This document shows positions 1 through 11,928 of a stretch of DNA of 64,000 nucleotides, in pieces. Position 1 is the stretch's first letter. Every line of letters starts with the position of its first letter. Source of the stretch: Polytrichum commune (lineage: Eukaryota; Streptophyta; Polytrichopsida; Polytrichales; Polytrichaceae); NCBI GenBank assembly GCA_950295325.1, contig OX485803.1:7318001-7382000 (forward strand), in the 5' to 3' direction. Position numbers and translations under genes: made by a program. The notes beneath the pieces are model-generated. The model was not told the DNA's origin. It made no database searches and saw only the letters and a list, made by a program, of their open reading frames with translations.

Positions 1-916
1 CCAATATATCAAATGTTTCTTTGGATTGACAATAATGCTATGACCACGTCAACATTGAGATTACATGAATCAGAGAAAATCTTATTTCTGTAGAAATGTT
101 GGAAGCCACAAAGCTCTCTTGATATGCCCTAAGTGTAATAAGGGCATGCAAGTTTGGATGGGGTTTTGTCGTTGAGAGCACATGTCACATCTACATGAGA
201 TGATACAACCACATGCCATTTAAGATTAGTCATCTGGCCCCAAGTTTTGCACAACATGATTCCACTCACCACCCTCACTTGTACTAAATGTTGTCGCTTT
301 TACCTCTTGTAATATTGTAGTTGTAATAATGTCGAGGTCACATACCTGTGCATGCAATTGCTCGATGTTGTATGGAATTGGATATCTCCCAATAAATAAA
401 TAAATTTTATCTATCTATACATATCTATATACATATTGCTTATATTGATAATGAGATTATTTGTATTGGATGAGCACGCATAATATGCATATTATTTGAG
501 TGCTCATCCTACATAGCATGATTCAACCCTTCCTGAGACATGCTGTGGTCTAGGATTATGTTCAAATATATGTGAAGAAAATATATTCAGCGCATATTTC
601 TTCGCATCTTGGCACAAAATTCAATGTTCAATCTGAGTTGCTGGGAGCTTCAAGCCCCATGGCACTTGTGCTTCATATATACTCGTGCCAGCGACTGGGC
701 CTAGGCGGTTTGTGCTTGGTTTCTGGTTCCTATATTGGAATTTTCCACAACCTTCACACCCTCGACTTTGACACTGCAACATCAGTTTTAAAACCATATA
801 CAAACTTAGTAAGTTAGTACAATGCCATGCCCACTTTTAATAAGGCCATGGGACCATGTACCAAGTATTAATGAAAGTTGGGTACTGGCTCTGTGTGAGG
901 CACAATAAGCCTAGTC
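1..916. other. Intergenic, no gene recognised
   Basis: No reading frame here looks protein-like; the short ORF near 572-817 lacks any family motif. Bases about 155-300 resemble bases about 2247-2395 (shared stretches around the words for 'gccccaagttt' and 'cactcgtactat'), so at least one dispersed repeat is present. Confidence 0.5.
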
Positions 917-919
917 TAG

Positions 920-1315
920 AGTAGAGGCACCTATAACCGATCACTTAAGAGATTCTATGCCATATCCGGAGAAGTATAAGGCGGTACAAATTTTACAATT
1001 TTTTTCCATGTAGGATGATAGAAATAAGGAGGATTACAAATTTTTTGTGGTAATTTTATTCCTTGAATTGAAATTACTGTGAATTTTTGAAGTCAAAAGT
1101 TGGCCCGAACATATTACCAATGTCTAGAGTTTGCCATAACCGCTCATTCCTCCTCACTTTAGCATTCAAAACTAGGACATGTGTCATGGTATTATTGGTT
1201 CAGACTTGATTGTAATTCAATCCCAACTTTATCGATATTCAATCCCAACCTTATTGAAATTATGGTACCCTATAGATTGCTGATGGGGTCTTGGTTGGGA
1301 TTTGGCGCCTCTACT
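920..1315 (+). mobile_element. MITE, AGTAGAGG family, copy 1 (uninterrupted)
   Basis: About 396 bp bounded by AGTAGAGGCACC on the left and its near inverse (GGCGCCTCTACT) on the right. The interior matches 31406-32544 and 50595-50870 along most of its length, including the shared phrase CCAATGTCTAGAG. It has no coding capacity. The flanks read TCTAG and GCTAG, so the target duplication is unclear. This copy keeps the site that is interrupted in the 31-kb copy. Confidence 0.7.
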
Positions 1316-3383
1316 GCTAGTTAAATCATGTTGGAAACACCCTCCCTAGAGCCCATAAACAAACCTAAATTAGGTGGCGTCTACTAAAATGGAAAGAGAA
1401 TACAAGAAACTTAGTTGAAAATGTTTTGTACCCTTGTTCTTGACACTTGAAACAATTCAACCTGAATTTCGTAGAAGTGATGCAATGAAGACAAATCCAT
1501 GGCTCTCCTTGGAAGTGGGAGCATTCCACCACTCTTGTCCTCTGGGCATTGTTCATCTGCAACGATTCATGGAGGTGGTATCTCATGATAGAAAAAGAGA
1601 GCGTATTTATTGTGTGTAGAAATGTCATGCGGGTTAAGTGGTTGTAAACACGATAATTTACAACCACCCACTTGCCCACATGACATGATAGGTTTCTAGC
1701 CCACCATATATTGGGGCCACAACCACTTGAATCAAACAATTGGGACCCACTTATGAGAAATATTGAATCCGTACCAACTTACCTAGATTTAGACAACATG
1801 CAATGTGGTGGCTAGTAACAAAGTCTCCTTTTACAACTCATGGATTCTTACAAGACTAAATTGATTTTATTGGGGTGCTTACTGATTCAGGGAGGACAAT
1901 CACCTACAAAGGGACCAAAAATAGGTGTCAAAGTTGGGTCAATGACAGGAATGGGTACTCCTACCTTAGTTCTATTTCGTTTATGTTTTGAAGCTGGAAA
2001 TTATTTTATGGTCAAACATGCATGCATTTGGGCTTTGTGCACCCATCTTGGTCAAGCCCCACCTTTTGAATGGGATAGAGTGCTTCTTGAATAACCTAAT
2101 TTGACCGTAAATGTCTTATATATAATTTTTTTGAATGTAAAGTTGGCAACATGGTGTCATAAAATTACATGATACAAAGCATATCTATTTATTTACAAAT
2201 GTTCAAAGTCATAAATCTCATTTACCATGTTCTAGTTTGATAGGGGGTGCAAGTTGGGCTGAAGTTTTTGAGTGTGGAGCACATGTAGTTAGTGAAATGA
2301 TGCATTGTATGCCCTTCAAAATTAGCCACGTAGCCCCAAGTTTGCCCAAAGTGATTCCCTCATCACACTCGTACTATATACACTCTAAATTCTATAATAT
2401 CAACCTCCTTAATATCACTCCTTCTCTTATATCCCTAAACTCTAGGGAATGGATGTTCTTGGTTTATCTCACTCCTTAGTGTCACGTTTCCCTCCCATAT
2501 ATCATGGATTTTGATATTAAAACAAACCACCAAAGAATTCAAATCACATGCTCACAAACATTAGATTGTCATCATTGTAATTATTGTCATTATTACAATG
2601 TTGACTTTTTGTTATTCCAACTTCACAAGCTACACCAATTCTCTTTTATCACGCTTCCATGTTAACACTACATAAGTCCTTAATATCAAGTGCATTTTGG
2701 TTGCCACAAGCATGATATTATGGAGTTTAGAGTGTATATGTTGTTGTAATTTATATTGATTATGCAATTACAAATATTGGGTGAAAATGGGTTGTGTGAT
2801 TGACAACATACTAAGCTAATACAAATTGGTCAATTCATCCACCCACTTTTGTTTAGTCCACATAATATATTAGATTTCTAGACTATCATCAATAAGGGCC
2901 CGCAACAACTTAAATAAGAAAAATTAGGCTCTTTTCATACATCATAAATTTCAACAAGACCAAGAGAATCATATGGAGGAGGTAACCGACCAAGGGATGG
3001 TTGTATTTTGTTGAAGGGACCAAAAATAGGTATCAAAATTGAGTCACTAGCAAAATTGGGCACTTCTACGTTACCTATGGTGAAGCCTCCACTCACTTGT
3101 TTTTGTCACATTGTGCTACATGGTGGACTTGCCGTGTGAGCATGAGTAGGTCATGCTCACCTCCACACTTGGTACATTTTGTTTCTATGGGAATCATGTA
3201 ACTTATGCAATCCGTCCACTATACCCTTTATTTGAGGTGTCTACAATAGGTCACAAATTGAAAGAGGTACACCTACATTATAGGCTACCCAAATAGTATA
3301 AATCAACATTTGTTGTCCACAAATAAACAAATCACTCCTAAACATCCTATTTTTGAGCCATGCTCAAGGTTTTGGGGAGTCTA
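1316..3383. other. Intergenic, no gene recognised
   Basis: Only short open frames without motifs. The stretch at about 1903-1960 (GGGACCAAAAATAGGT...) recurs at about 3010-3070, and part of 3095-3170 recurs near 36900-36960, so these are dispersed repeats rather than genes. Confidence 0.5.
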
Positions 3384-4063
3384 CCCGGGGGTGGACTCTT
3401 CATACCACATACAAGCTAATGTGAGTGTAAGAAGGGGTATTATTTGAGGCATTAGCGTACATAGTATACAAAAGGGAGAGTTATTGTTTTTCTCTAGTCT
3501 GTACATCTAAAAGGCTATTAAGAAATACGAAGCATAGGTTGATGTACACAAGGGGGCCTAAGGTTTAGTTTCATTCAATTCACATTTTCATCCATTGTTG
3601 TCATATGGTAGTAGTCCTCAATGATTACCTTGTCCCCTCTTGTTAGAGTTTGCATTTTAGGTTCTAGGTGTTTACAAAGTGGAGGCTCTTGAGGTGCTCT
3701 CGGGCTCCCTTGAGTTTTTCTCTCCATATTGAAGCTAAGTTATTGTGTTTTTGTCTTTGTTTGTTTGATGCAATCGTTGAGTTACAAGCTATGGATGAAA
3801 TTTTTTTTTATGGTTTTCTCGTTGGAAAGTGAATGTGGATTTCATACGTAATAAAGGGGTATTTAATTCATGATGAATATCTTGTATATGTAGTGGAGAA
3901 ATTCATCACATTAACTTAATATAAATGCATGAGTCCATTATCTAGCCTGCAATTAGTATGTATACATTTGTTTTTCTCTATGAACTTCTTGAATATAGGG
4001 GCTATCATTTCATAATGACCCATGCACGTCGTTTAGGTTCCCAATGAAGAGTCCACCCCTGGG
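3384..4063. mobile_element. TIR element of about 680 bp, unclassified
   Basis: A 20-base end, CCCGGGGGTGGACTCTTCAT, is matched in inverse orientation at 4044-4063 with one mismatch. There is no ORF of note inside. No convincing target duplication was read, so the superfamily is left open. Confidence 0.5.
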
Positions 4064-5227
4064 GGTGTCTATGTGATCAAAGTTACTTTTTGCCAATGGA
4101 AATTCATTTGTTTGATAGAAAATAGGAAATCTTTACATAACTTAACATTCTTAAGAGACCATTATTCAATACCATATATGATCCGACTCATCCGAGTACC
4201 ATATCTTTGAACAACGTAACATTACAGTGTTTTCACCAATGGTCATCATTGGACCATCCTCCCTTGACCCTACGTGAGTGGTTCATTTCAAGGTTCAACC
4301 TCAAAATTCAAAATTCAAAATATCGGCAATTGATACCCGAATATCCAAGAGAATAGTCTTTCATAAAAGAAAGCATGCAATCTTGGATGAATAGTGTTAT
4401 GACATGCCTTTGAGTAAAGTAGCATGATGAGCGCATAACGAAATGATAAAAAAAAAATACACATCGGTATTTTACTAACGTGAAGTTGAGCCCTTTGACC
4501 CTATTAAGGGTCCCCTAGGTTTGCTGCCTACTTTGCGGTAGACCTACATAATTTTTTTTGTATTGAGATGTGAAAAACGAGGAATCCAAGCTTTACATAA
4601 GTTTAACAACATAAGTTTGACTTTGTATGTATCAATTGCTGCCCATGCTTTTGTGAACATCTTGGAGTGTCGTTCTTTGAAAACTAGCATGCACTCTTGG
4701 TTTTGTGTTTTCGGTATTCCAATTGGGATCTCAAGATGGTGACTGGGCAAAACATTGGCACTGGGTAGTATATCTGACTACATACCGTAGCTCTCTAACA
4801 ACTTGGGCAAAAAATAAATATTTAAAGGTGCTTGAATTTACGGGAAATTAATTTTGTTGAGTGTCCCCCCAAAAAGGAATAACATTCAAAGAGTGCCTAA
4901 AGTCATAATAATGCAAGTGACATTCATTGGAATCCAACAAAGTAGCATCAAATAACTTCAACAGTGTCTTCACGCGGCATCAATCTCACTCATGATTTGA
5001 CACACTACCATAAAAATGGGAATGAGACAAGCAAATGGGAATGAATGTCTAACGTATTTTAAATTACTTTCTGATTTTGCCCAATTTTAGAACATTGTTT
5101 TCGGGACTGCCTAACTTACTTGCGCACTTTAATTAATTATTAGGCAGAAAGGCACCCAAGCTGCTAGAGAGCTACGGTAAGCACATCTTCACTATTTAAT
5201 CTTATGACTCCAGTGTATGAGTCTCAA
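4064..5227. other. Intergenic, no gene recognised
   Basis: Low-complexity AT-rich DNA with no protein-like frame. A short minus-strand frame near 4544-4750 has no recognisable motif. Confidence 0.45.
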
Positions 5228-5455
5228 TGAACGGGGAGAACCAAGTGCTAGTTAGAAATGAACCGGTTGAGTGTGAGAAATAACTGGTTCAAGTGCAAGA
5301 CTTTAGAAAAATTGCCGATCGATTCAAAGGAATTTACAGAATGTACATCAATTTAATAAAAGAAAAACCGAAAGATGTCAACGTGTAACCGGTTGGACTT
5401 GGAAACCCTAGGATCTCAACCGATTATGCCCAAAAATCTCTCTCGACACTGATGA
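5228..5455 (+). repeat. AACCGGTT-rich repeat family, copy at 5.2 kb
   Basis: A segment of about 230 bp with several AACCGGTT-like words, starting near CGGGGAGAACC and ending in AAAAATCTC. The same arrangement recurs at about 8364-8577 (inverted), 51515-51725 and 57655-58165. It is non-coding and probably a MITE with short GGGGAGA ends. Confidence 0.6.
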
Positions 5456-5519
5456 AACTAACACTCAAATAGGCATGAATAAGAAAGTTTATTGTGTTGT
5501 TATTCACCACTTCATAGAA

Positions 5520-6225
5520 CAGTGTAAACGCTGTAGAGCCCTACAGTGGGTGCCCATACCCATGCCCATGCCCACCCATGCCCATGGGTTTTGGGTGGGC
5601 ATGTGTGCGATATTATTGGGCATGGGTGGGCATGGCTGCGATATTATTGTTCATGGGTGGGCATGGGTTCGATATTATTGTTCATGGGTGAGCATGGGCT
5701 AAAGCAAAGCATATTGGAAGGGGTCATTGAATAAGCTCTCATTCAATACTTTCGAGGGCAAGAGCACCAAATCACCTTCACCCAGTAAGGTGAGTCCATC
5801 CTTCAGTGTGTCTTCTTCTTGTTCTTCTCCTCCTCCTCCTTCTTGAGTGTGTCCCTGGGCTCCCAAGAATCCTCGGTCTCTTTTTTGTCACTTTCTTGTG
5901 CTTTTGCTTTTCCCACCCTACCTTAAACCCAGTCCTGCCAAGAGGATTCCAAAACTCAAGAAAGAGAGGATGTTGTAAAGTGGTAGGGAGCGAGAGGAAA
6001 AATTTACACATTACACAATTTTTGAATACATGGGCGCAATTTGAATAGCATGGGTGGGCATGGGTGGGCACATGTCATGCTATGTGTGGGCATGGGTGGG
6101 CATGGGTGCGCACATGTCATGCTATGGGTGGGCATGGGTGGACATAGGTCGCTGCTGATGGGCATGGTCTGGGTATGGGTGCAATTTAAAGGAAAATGTT
6201 GGGCTCTGAAACGCTGTTACCACTG
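5520..6225. mobile_element. TIR element containing a CATGGGTGGG minisatellite
   Basis: The left end (CAGTG, then GAGCCC about 20 bases in) is matched by the inverse of the right end (GGGCTCTGAA ... CACTG). Inside are two clusters (about 5547-5700 and 6048-6180) of tandem units based on CATGGGTGGGCATGGGTG, in opposite orientation at the extreme left and right. The open frames here, rich in Gly/His/Trp, are products of the repeat. CAGTG ends are reminiscent of hAT, but no 8-bp duplication was found. Confidence 0.5.
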
Positions 6226-7652
6226 CCTAGTCTACAACAGGGTGTTTATATGTCAAATTCTACTGTATCGAGTATGTTGACTTCACATATGACTGAGTGT
6301 TTGACCCCTACCAGAATAGGTCCTAAATTTCACACATGGATCACACTCGAAATACAGAAACAATTCAATTAAATGTTAATGAAAATTTTAAAATGCACTT
6401 CACATGCAAGAGATTCGCATTCTCATTCAGGTCCACGAGGGTTGACATTTGTGAACTGGTTCATCTATTCTCTAGTGTGTCGGCCCCCTGTCCATGGAAG
6501 AATTTAATTATGGGGCCAATATATTAGAGAGTACAATTGTTGTATAGTCAACCATGCAAGTTGGAATGTGATTGTTATCGCATTTACTCAATAATTTTGA
6601 GCATGACAAGAGTGACTTCATTCAATTTTATACGTTCAGATGTCCAAAAAATTACACTAATTTCATAGACTATGAAAACTTTGGATAATGCTTGAATAAT
6701 ACGAATGTGCCATCATGAATTTTTTTTGGTTTAGAATACGATAATATCAGATGTAATCAATTCAACGTTATACATTATGAGAAGAATAAAAACTCAAATG
6801 GAAATCAAATTTAGCTTGTGGAATAGAGTGGCCATCAAGTCCCCGTTCCTCAACATTCAGTTCCCCCGACTATTGTGCCGGCCAATGCTTCTCATTCTCC
6901 GAATGGAATCATCTCACACTTCCATTTGGAAGGGGGTCCAATATTTTGACCGGCACATGGAAATGTGCCCTTATTGAGAAGGTATTAAGCTCTCAATATC
7001 AACACTAGCTATTGGACTGGAGGTAGATATCGCTTGATGATTCTAAAGTCCACGATAGTACTACCATAATATTACTCGGCCATTTGGGTCCATTCACTGA
7101 ACCCTTGGATAAAGTAACCCTCTTCCATGGCCCACCCCCAACAAAGTAGTAATATTTGGTTATTGTTCATACACACAAGCTGACACTTGGAAATTTGGTG
7201 GAGATATATTCCCGAAAGTATTCATAGGAAGCATTGTTCCACTCTTCACAACAACACTATTTATCGAGGAACAACTGACACTATTCTCAATATTTATACA
7301 TGTTATTCATACTGGCATTGTTCATTGTTCACTAACCCACTACCCTGACCAATCTCAACATTGTTGTACCCACAATATCCATGGTGGAATTTTTGGGCCA
7401 ATGCTCGCCTCAACACACTACTTATTACCGGTGTCAATTTCTTCCCATGAAGGTAAGACAATGGAGGTCCCTACCTGATGCTACATATAGAAATTGAACT
7501 CACCTATATGGTTGGGTAATGTTATGAGTTTGTGATATATAAGGCCTTTGAAATTTGTGTACTGAATACTTTATCAACAACCCATGGTCAGAGTATGCAC
7601 AGAATGTCCAACCATTGGTGTCAATGATGAACATGATCCGTTGACAACTAAA
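6226..7652. other. Intergenic, no gene recognised
   Basis: Nothing protein-like or RNA-gene-like was recognised. There are repeated short words such as ATTGTTCACTA, but no clear element ends. Confidence 0.4.
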
Positions 7653-8130
7653 CTACATTGTTTATGGTATTTAGTATCACATGCGTAGTAGTGTCACTTA
7701 CCCTATTTTTTGACATATCCTAGTCCGCATTCAAGATTAACAACTTCATCATAAGTGTCAATTGACGACACTTGGAGTTCAAGTACGCTTACTAATACCA
7801 TGGCACGAGTATGTTTAATAGTGTTATGAGGTGCATGCCTATGTTACACAATGGTCTACACTAAAGTGTAAACAAATGACACTTGCCATTAATCCCCTTA
7901 AAAATAATATTCTCCTTGCATACTAGAACGCAAGACTATCGTCTAACGTATCCCAATGAGCTACTCTAAATGTCATAATGTAGATATTTCTTCACTTAAA
8001 GAAGTTACTTGTGCTGACGAATGGAATCATATTGACAATAAGTGGACGTGACACTTGAAAAACCTCTAGGCATCTAGTTTAGGCCCTTTGCAAATAGCGT
8101 GCGTGACACTAAATACCATAAATGGTGTAG
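7653..8130. mobile_element. TIR element, TTTATGGTATTTAGT family, copy 1
   Basis: The left end CTACATTGTTTATGG is matched in inverse by CCATAAATGGTGTAG. The next inward motif, TATTTAGT.YCACATGCG, is also mirrored. A second copy lies at 41038-41554 inside CFAP45. No coding capacity; the target duplication is not clear. Confidence 0.65.
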
Positions 8131-8363
8131 CTATGTAGTAATATACACATATCAATGGGCACACAAATACTAGAGTCAACCACATGCACGGGAAAGGCTG
8201 GAGGTGGCCCTAATTAAGTCGATGCTATCAATGTAATGGGGGCTTGGTAATTAAAGACCGTCACCACTCTTCCAGTGCATATATGGCCTGCGGTCAATGT
8301 TTCACAACAGCAAATGCATTCAAGTTCCTTGACACTTTCCCCTTCTCGTATGTGGTGCAGTGA

Positions 8364-8577
8364 TCGGGGAGATTTTTGGGCATAATCAGTTGAGATCCTA
8401 GTGTTTGCAAGTCCAACCGGTTACATGTTGACATCCTCCAGTTTTTTTTTATAAGATTTGGGGTATTTTTTTATAAATTCCTCTAAAATGATTGGTAATT
8501 TTCCTGTAGTCTTGAACTTCAACCAATCATTTTTCAAACTCAACCGGTTCATTGGTTCCAAACTGCCGGTTCTCCCT
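8364..8577 (-). repeat. AACCGGTT-rich repeat family, inverted copy
   Basis: Reverse-oriented relative of the 5.2-kb copy: begins CGGGGAGATTTTTGGGCATA and ends near CCGGTTCTCCC. A LINE 3' fragment begins just beyond its right end, so this repeat may have been the insertion target. Confidence 0.6.
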
Positions 8578-8965
8578 GATCATTGATCTGGTTCTTCTGT
8601 GGATCATATGGTGGCAACGAAATGATCTGGTTTTTAATCACTTGCAATGGCCCATTGAGAAAACACGTCAAGTCATTTGGGATGCCTTACGGGATTACGG
8701 GAGGATCGAATGGAAACGGACGCTCATGGACTTGGAAAAAGCCCCGGACGTGGCCTACCATGACATTCTTAACAAATCTGATTTGACTTGGGGGGTCAAA
8801 GGTCTTATTGTGACATGGAGTAACTTAGTCATTACTTGAAAGGATAGGCCTCAGATGAGCATTATTCCTTGATTTCCACCGGGGCTGAACTGTTTCGGCC
8901 GGGTTGGTTGTATTTTGGATTTTTTTAAATTTTTTTATTTTATTTTATCGACAGTCCTCGCTGAT
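8578..8965 (+). pseudogene. LINE (non-LTR retrotransposon) 3' end, 5'-truncated
   Basis: The plus-strand frame ending at 8839 reads like the C-terminus of a plant LINE ORF2 protein: a WWQRNDLVFN motif typical of the zinc-binding tail after the reverse transcriptase, then IWDALRDYGRIEW and a terminal WGVKGLIVTWSNLV. The stop is followed by a 3' untranslated part (CCTTGATTTCCACC, then GGTTGGTTGTATTTTGG) shared with 54330-54430 and, inverted, 57865-57967. No reverse transcriptase core is present, so it is a dead 3' stub. What lies beyond the T-rich stretch near 8920-8950 is unclear. Confidence 0.7.
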
Positions 8966-9382
8966 ACAAGGAACTATACATTTTGGAAACGGTGACGGTG
9001 TATGGGCGCTAACGCAGTTGCCGTTGGATAGACTACACCAAGTGGGCCGGCAGTCGGCATTCTATGTCCTTCTGGGGGGTTCCAACTGCCTTGGAGATTG
9101 GTAATGGGGCATTTTAAGGAGAAGATCAATTAAAATACCCAACTATCTATGTATCATGGGCCCACATGTATAACGTCCATATGCCAAGGTTAAAGATTAA
9201 TAACATGTGGACATGATGTAAAATGAGGGCCACGTTAAAAACTTGCTGAAATCAACTACACATTGTATTAGTCTTTAGTCCGTATGAATTTATAAGTCAT
9301 ATGCACAAGTGCAATGGGCTGGGAAGGCATGTGCCAAAGCTAGTGGATAATATACATGGAAAATGTAGCCAATGAATGTGGG

Positions 9383-10168
9383 TATGGCGTTTCATAGGTA
9401 AATAGCTCTTCAAGGAGCACACGTTGTCCAACACATGTGTCGAGCTTCGTGCCTGCGGAGATCACAAGCTATGTACTTATTTAAACCACGTGTGGTAAGG
9501 GGTTAATGAAAGATGGGCTATTTATTTGGATTTCTTGAATAATTGGCACCCTATTAGTAGATAAAATGATGCTTTGAGGCATTTTTCAAGACCCAATAGG
9601 TAAACATAATTTACACCATGAGTTTATTCTATAGACTCCATATATTATGATAGAATGTACCATTTATCAAAATATGTATTTTTTGAAATAATTTGACGTT
9701 GATCCATTACAAAGTGACAACAATACTGGTGCATGCAAATAAAATTGAATGGTGCACGGTTGCAACACTATCTTGTAACTCTCGGTGACCACCCCAAGTT
9801 GGCCAACATTTACATTCGATGGCTTTTAGTCAGTTGAGGCAACGTTGCATCCAATCCAAAGACAAACCTCACATAATTTCTTCGTTCCCCCAAATATAAC
9901 ATACCCTATTTTATTAATAAAAATTAAACATTGCCTATATTTTTCATCTACCCAATTTTAGATATATTATTGTATGGTCATTTCATCCAAGCTGTAGTAA
10001 TTCCAAAATTTGTTCAATTTTTTTCCCTCTTGAATTGAAAGTACCCTATATTTTTTCTCACACGGTTTAATAGAATTTCAATCATGACTTCCCCATGGCT
10101 TGGGGAGACGCCTGCCTTGAGTGCCATAATGACATCTCACATAACAATTAAAGTAGAGGCGAAGGATT
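9383..10168 (-). pseudogene. Germin-like exon 2 relic, split by an insertion
   Basis: Two pieces resemble the latter half of exon 2 of the intact germin-like gene at 10667-10900. Bases about 10083-10168 match the part around LRLSFNVPQNIISALEA. Bases about 9383-9465 match the final part encoding the tail before the stop, including the shared GAGCTATTTACC. On the minus strand they occur in the right order, separated by about 620 bp of unrelated DNA. Neighbouring 9232-9300 and 10180-10262 are also similar to each other. A decayed tandem duplicate of the germin 3' region, later interrupted, explains this. Confidence 0.5.
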
Positions 10169-10285
10169 GCACCAAAACAATACAAACTTACTCAAACCAA
10201 CTACACATCATACTAGTCTTTGAGTGCTATCAGTTTGAAAATCATATGCACAAGTGCAACAAGACAAAAACAAGCAGTCCAAAGC

Positions 10286-10608
10286 TACACTAAATAGGAT
10301 ATTTAGTGTTCGATACACTAAATACGAACGCATACACTAAATACCAATAACCCTATGAAAGTAAGTAACATGAAATGTAAACTCAAACACTAAATATCAA
10401 CTATGGTAATATGTGAAAGTTACATGTTTGAATTTACTATTAGTAAAGATATGAAAAAAAAAAATAACAATGATAAAAGGAGAAATCCAACATATCTTCT
10501 AGCATATCTTCTAACACTAATTGCCAAAAAAATTGAAAATTAGTGTTGAGCAGGGTAGGGTGGTAACAACATCAAATACAACCAAACACGAAATATCCTA
10601 TTTAGTGT
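10286..10608. mobile_element. MITE, CTACACTAAATAG family
   Basis: About 320 bp with ends CTACACTAAATAGGATATTT and the near-perfect inverse at 10589-10608. It lies just downstream of the germin-like stop codon. A partial copy sits at about 59228-59338 (shared GGTAGGGTGGTAACAACAT). No coding capacity. Confidence 0.7.
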
Positions 10609-10666
10609 AGTGATCTATACATGGAACATTACAGGGCAATTGAATGTAACTGATGTGGTGTTGATT

Positions 10667-11928
10667 TCATTGATAGGTAAATAGCTCGTCAAGGTTGTTG
10701 TCTGGCACCATGTGTTTTGGGCAGCTTGCGGAGGTGGCTGCCTCAAGTGCTGAGATGATATTTTGCGGAACATTGAAGCTGAGGCGAAGGATGTTATCCG
10801 GGATGTGGGAAGCGAAGAGCGTTTGTGGGAGAGAGACGCGGCCAGGTCCTGAACTGCTGAAGGCCGCATATGCTTGAGCACGCGAGCTCCCCATGTTCAC
10901 CTGGAAGTGCAGGAAGACAATCAACAACCCATTCGACCCACAAAATGAAAGGAATTACAAGGAACTATGACCCTCGCCAAAGGCTACACTCGTGAGTGAG
11001 CAAAGCCCTCCTACGTACAAGGGGGCAGGAGCAGATCATCAGGAGTCCACCCATGCAATGCATAGATACTCTCTGATAGCGAATGGGTTTTTATCGAGGG
11101 TTCTGTCCTGGAGCAGGGTTCTTGGTTTTCTTTCTTTTTCTTTGCACTCCTGAGTTTGTCCTTGAATGAATGTGGAAACTAGATGAGTAATGTGGGCGAG
11201 ATTAAGTTCAGTCTAGATAACAAAAGCATGTAAGAGAACTAGATAAAGCTATCCAGAAGCTACGTTAACTCCCGCTCTTAAGATTAAGGCATGAGCTATA
11301 GACAAGGAGAGTTGTACACACTTTCATTCTCCTTAATATACTACAACACAACGACTACCAATCAATCATCAATTCATCCAGTGGGGAGAGCCTTGCTTGT
11401 GCAACACCTTGTTCATGCACATTGTATCAAAAAATACCTTCGTTGTATTTTTATTTATTTTTATAAAAAGAATTATTCATTCACCTGGAAGTGCACCAAG
11501 CCCTCGGGGAAAATAAAGAGGTCCCCCGCCACAAGCGTCTTGAGGAACAACTTCTCGGTTGTGTCGATGAAGCCGACGACCAGCGTCCCATATTGAACCC
11601 AAAGCGTTTCACTGGCTCGCGGGTGGGAGTGGGGGGCGTTGATACCTTCAGGAAGGAATGACACGAGGGCGCTGGCAAGGCCGAGCCCTGTTAGAGCTTG
11701 GAAGTTGGTGGAGTTCACGAGGGTGATGCTGATTCGGGAGCCCGGGGGAATTGGTGGATCCTCCGCCAGAAGCGTGCTTGTGAAGTAGTCGGCAGTGATG
11801 GAATTCCGGTCGACGTTGGGAGGGACGTAAAAGTCTTGCTGGAGTTCGATTTCATTTGCCGCCACTGAAATCAAATATAGTGCACTGAGAAACAGAACCC
11901 CAACAAGGGCCATGAGTCGATCAGCCAT
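10667..11928 (-). CDS. Germin-like protein (cupin), two exons
   Basis: Exons on the minus strand are 11485-11928 and 10667-10900; joining them in phase gives 225 residues, the usual germin-like length. Residues 1-24 look like a secretory signal peptide (hydrophobic core LMALVGVLFLSALYLISVAA). The cupin core follows: germin box PHSHPRASE with metal ligands His100, His102 and Glu107, and the second motif FPEGLVHF with His146, the expected Mn-binding set. NST at 72-74 is a possible N-glycosylation site. Family members are extracellular hexamers, some with oxalate oxidase or superoxide dismutase activity; the activity here cannot be told. The mature N-terminus lacks the paired cysteines normally forming a disulfide in angiosperm germins. 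Donor GTGAAT and acceptor CAG both lie in the 16-bp repeat bounding the intron. The start is the only Met before the signal peptide. Confidence 0.92.
10896..10911. repeat. 16-bp direct repeat at the germin intron 3' boundary
   Basis: TTCACCTGGAAGTGCA (plus strand) is identical to 11480-11495. It contains the acceptor CAG|GTGAAC on the minus strand, so the last intron bases repeat the last bases of exon 1. Confidence 0.95.
11480..11495. repeat. 16-bp direct repeat at the germin intron 5' boundary
   Basis: Identical to 10896-10911, with mismatches immediately outside on both sides. It contains the donor CAG|GTGAAT on the minus strand. One repeat unit plus the sequence between equals 584 bp, exactly the intron length. 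Confidence 0.95.

Noticed and set aside
5475-6280. Gly/His/Trp-rich open frames
   Set aside because: They are translations of the CATGGGTGGG minisatellite in several frames, not a gene.
11291-11596. Plus-strand frame across the germin-like intron and exon 1
   Set aside because: Antisense to a well supported exon; no motif.
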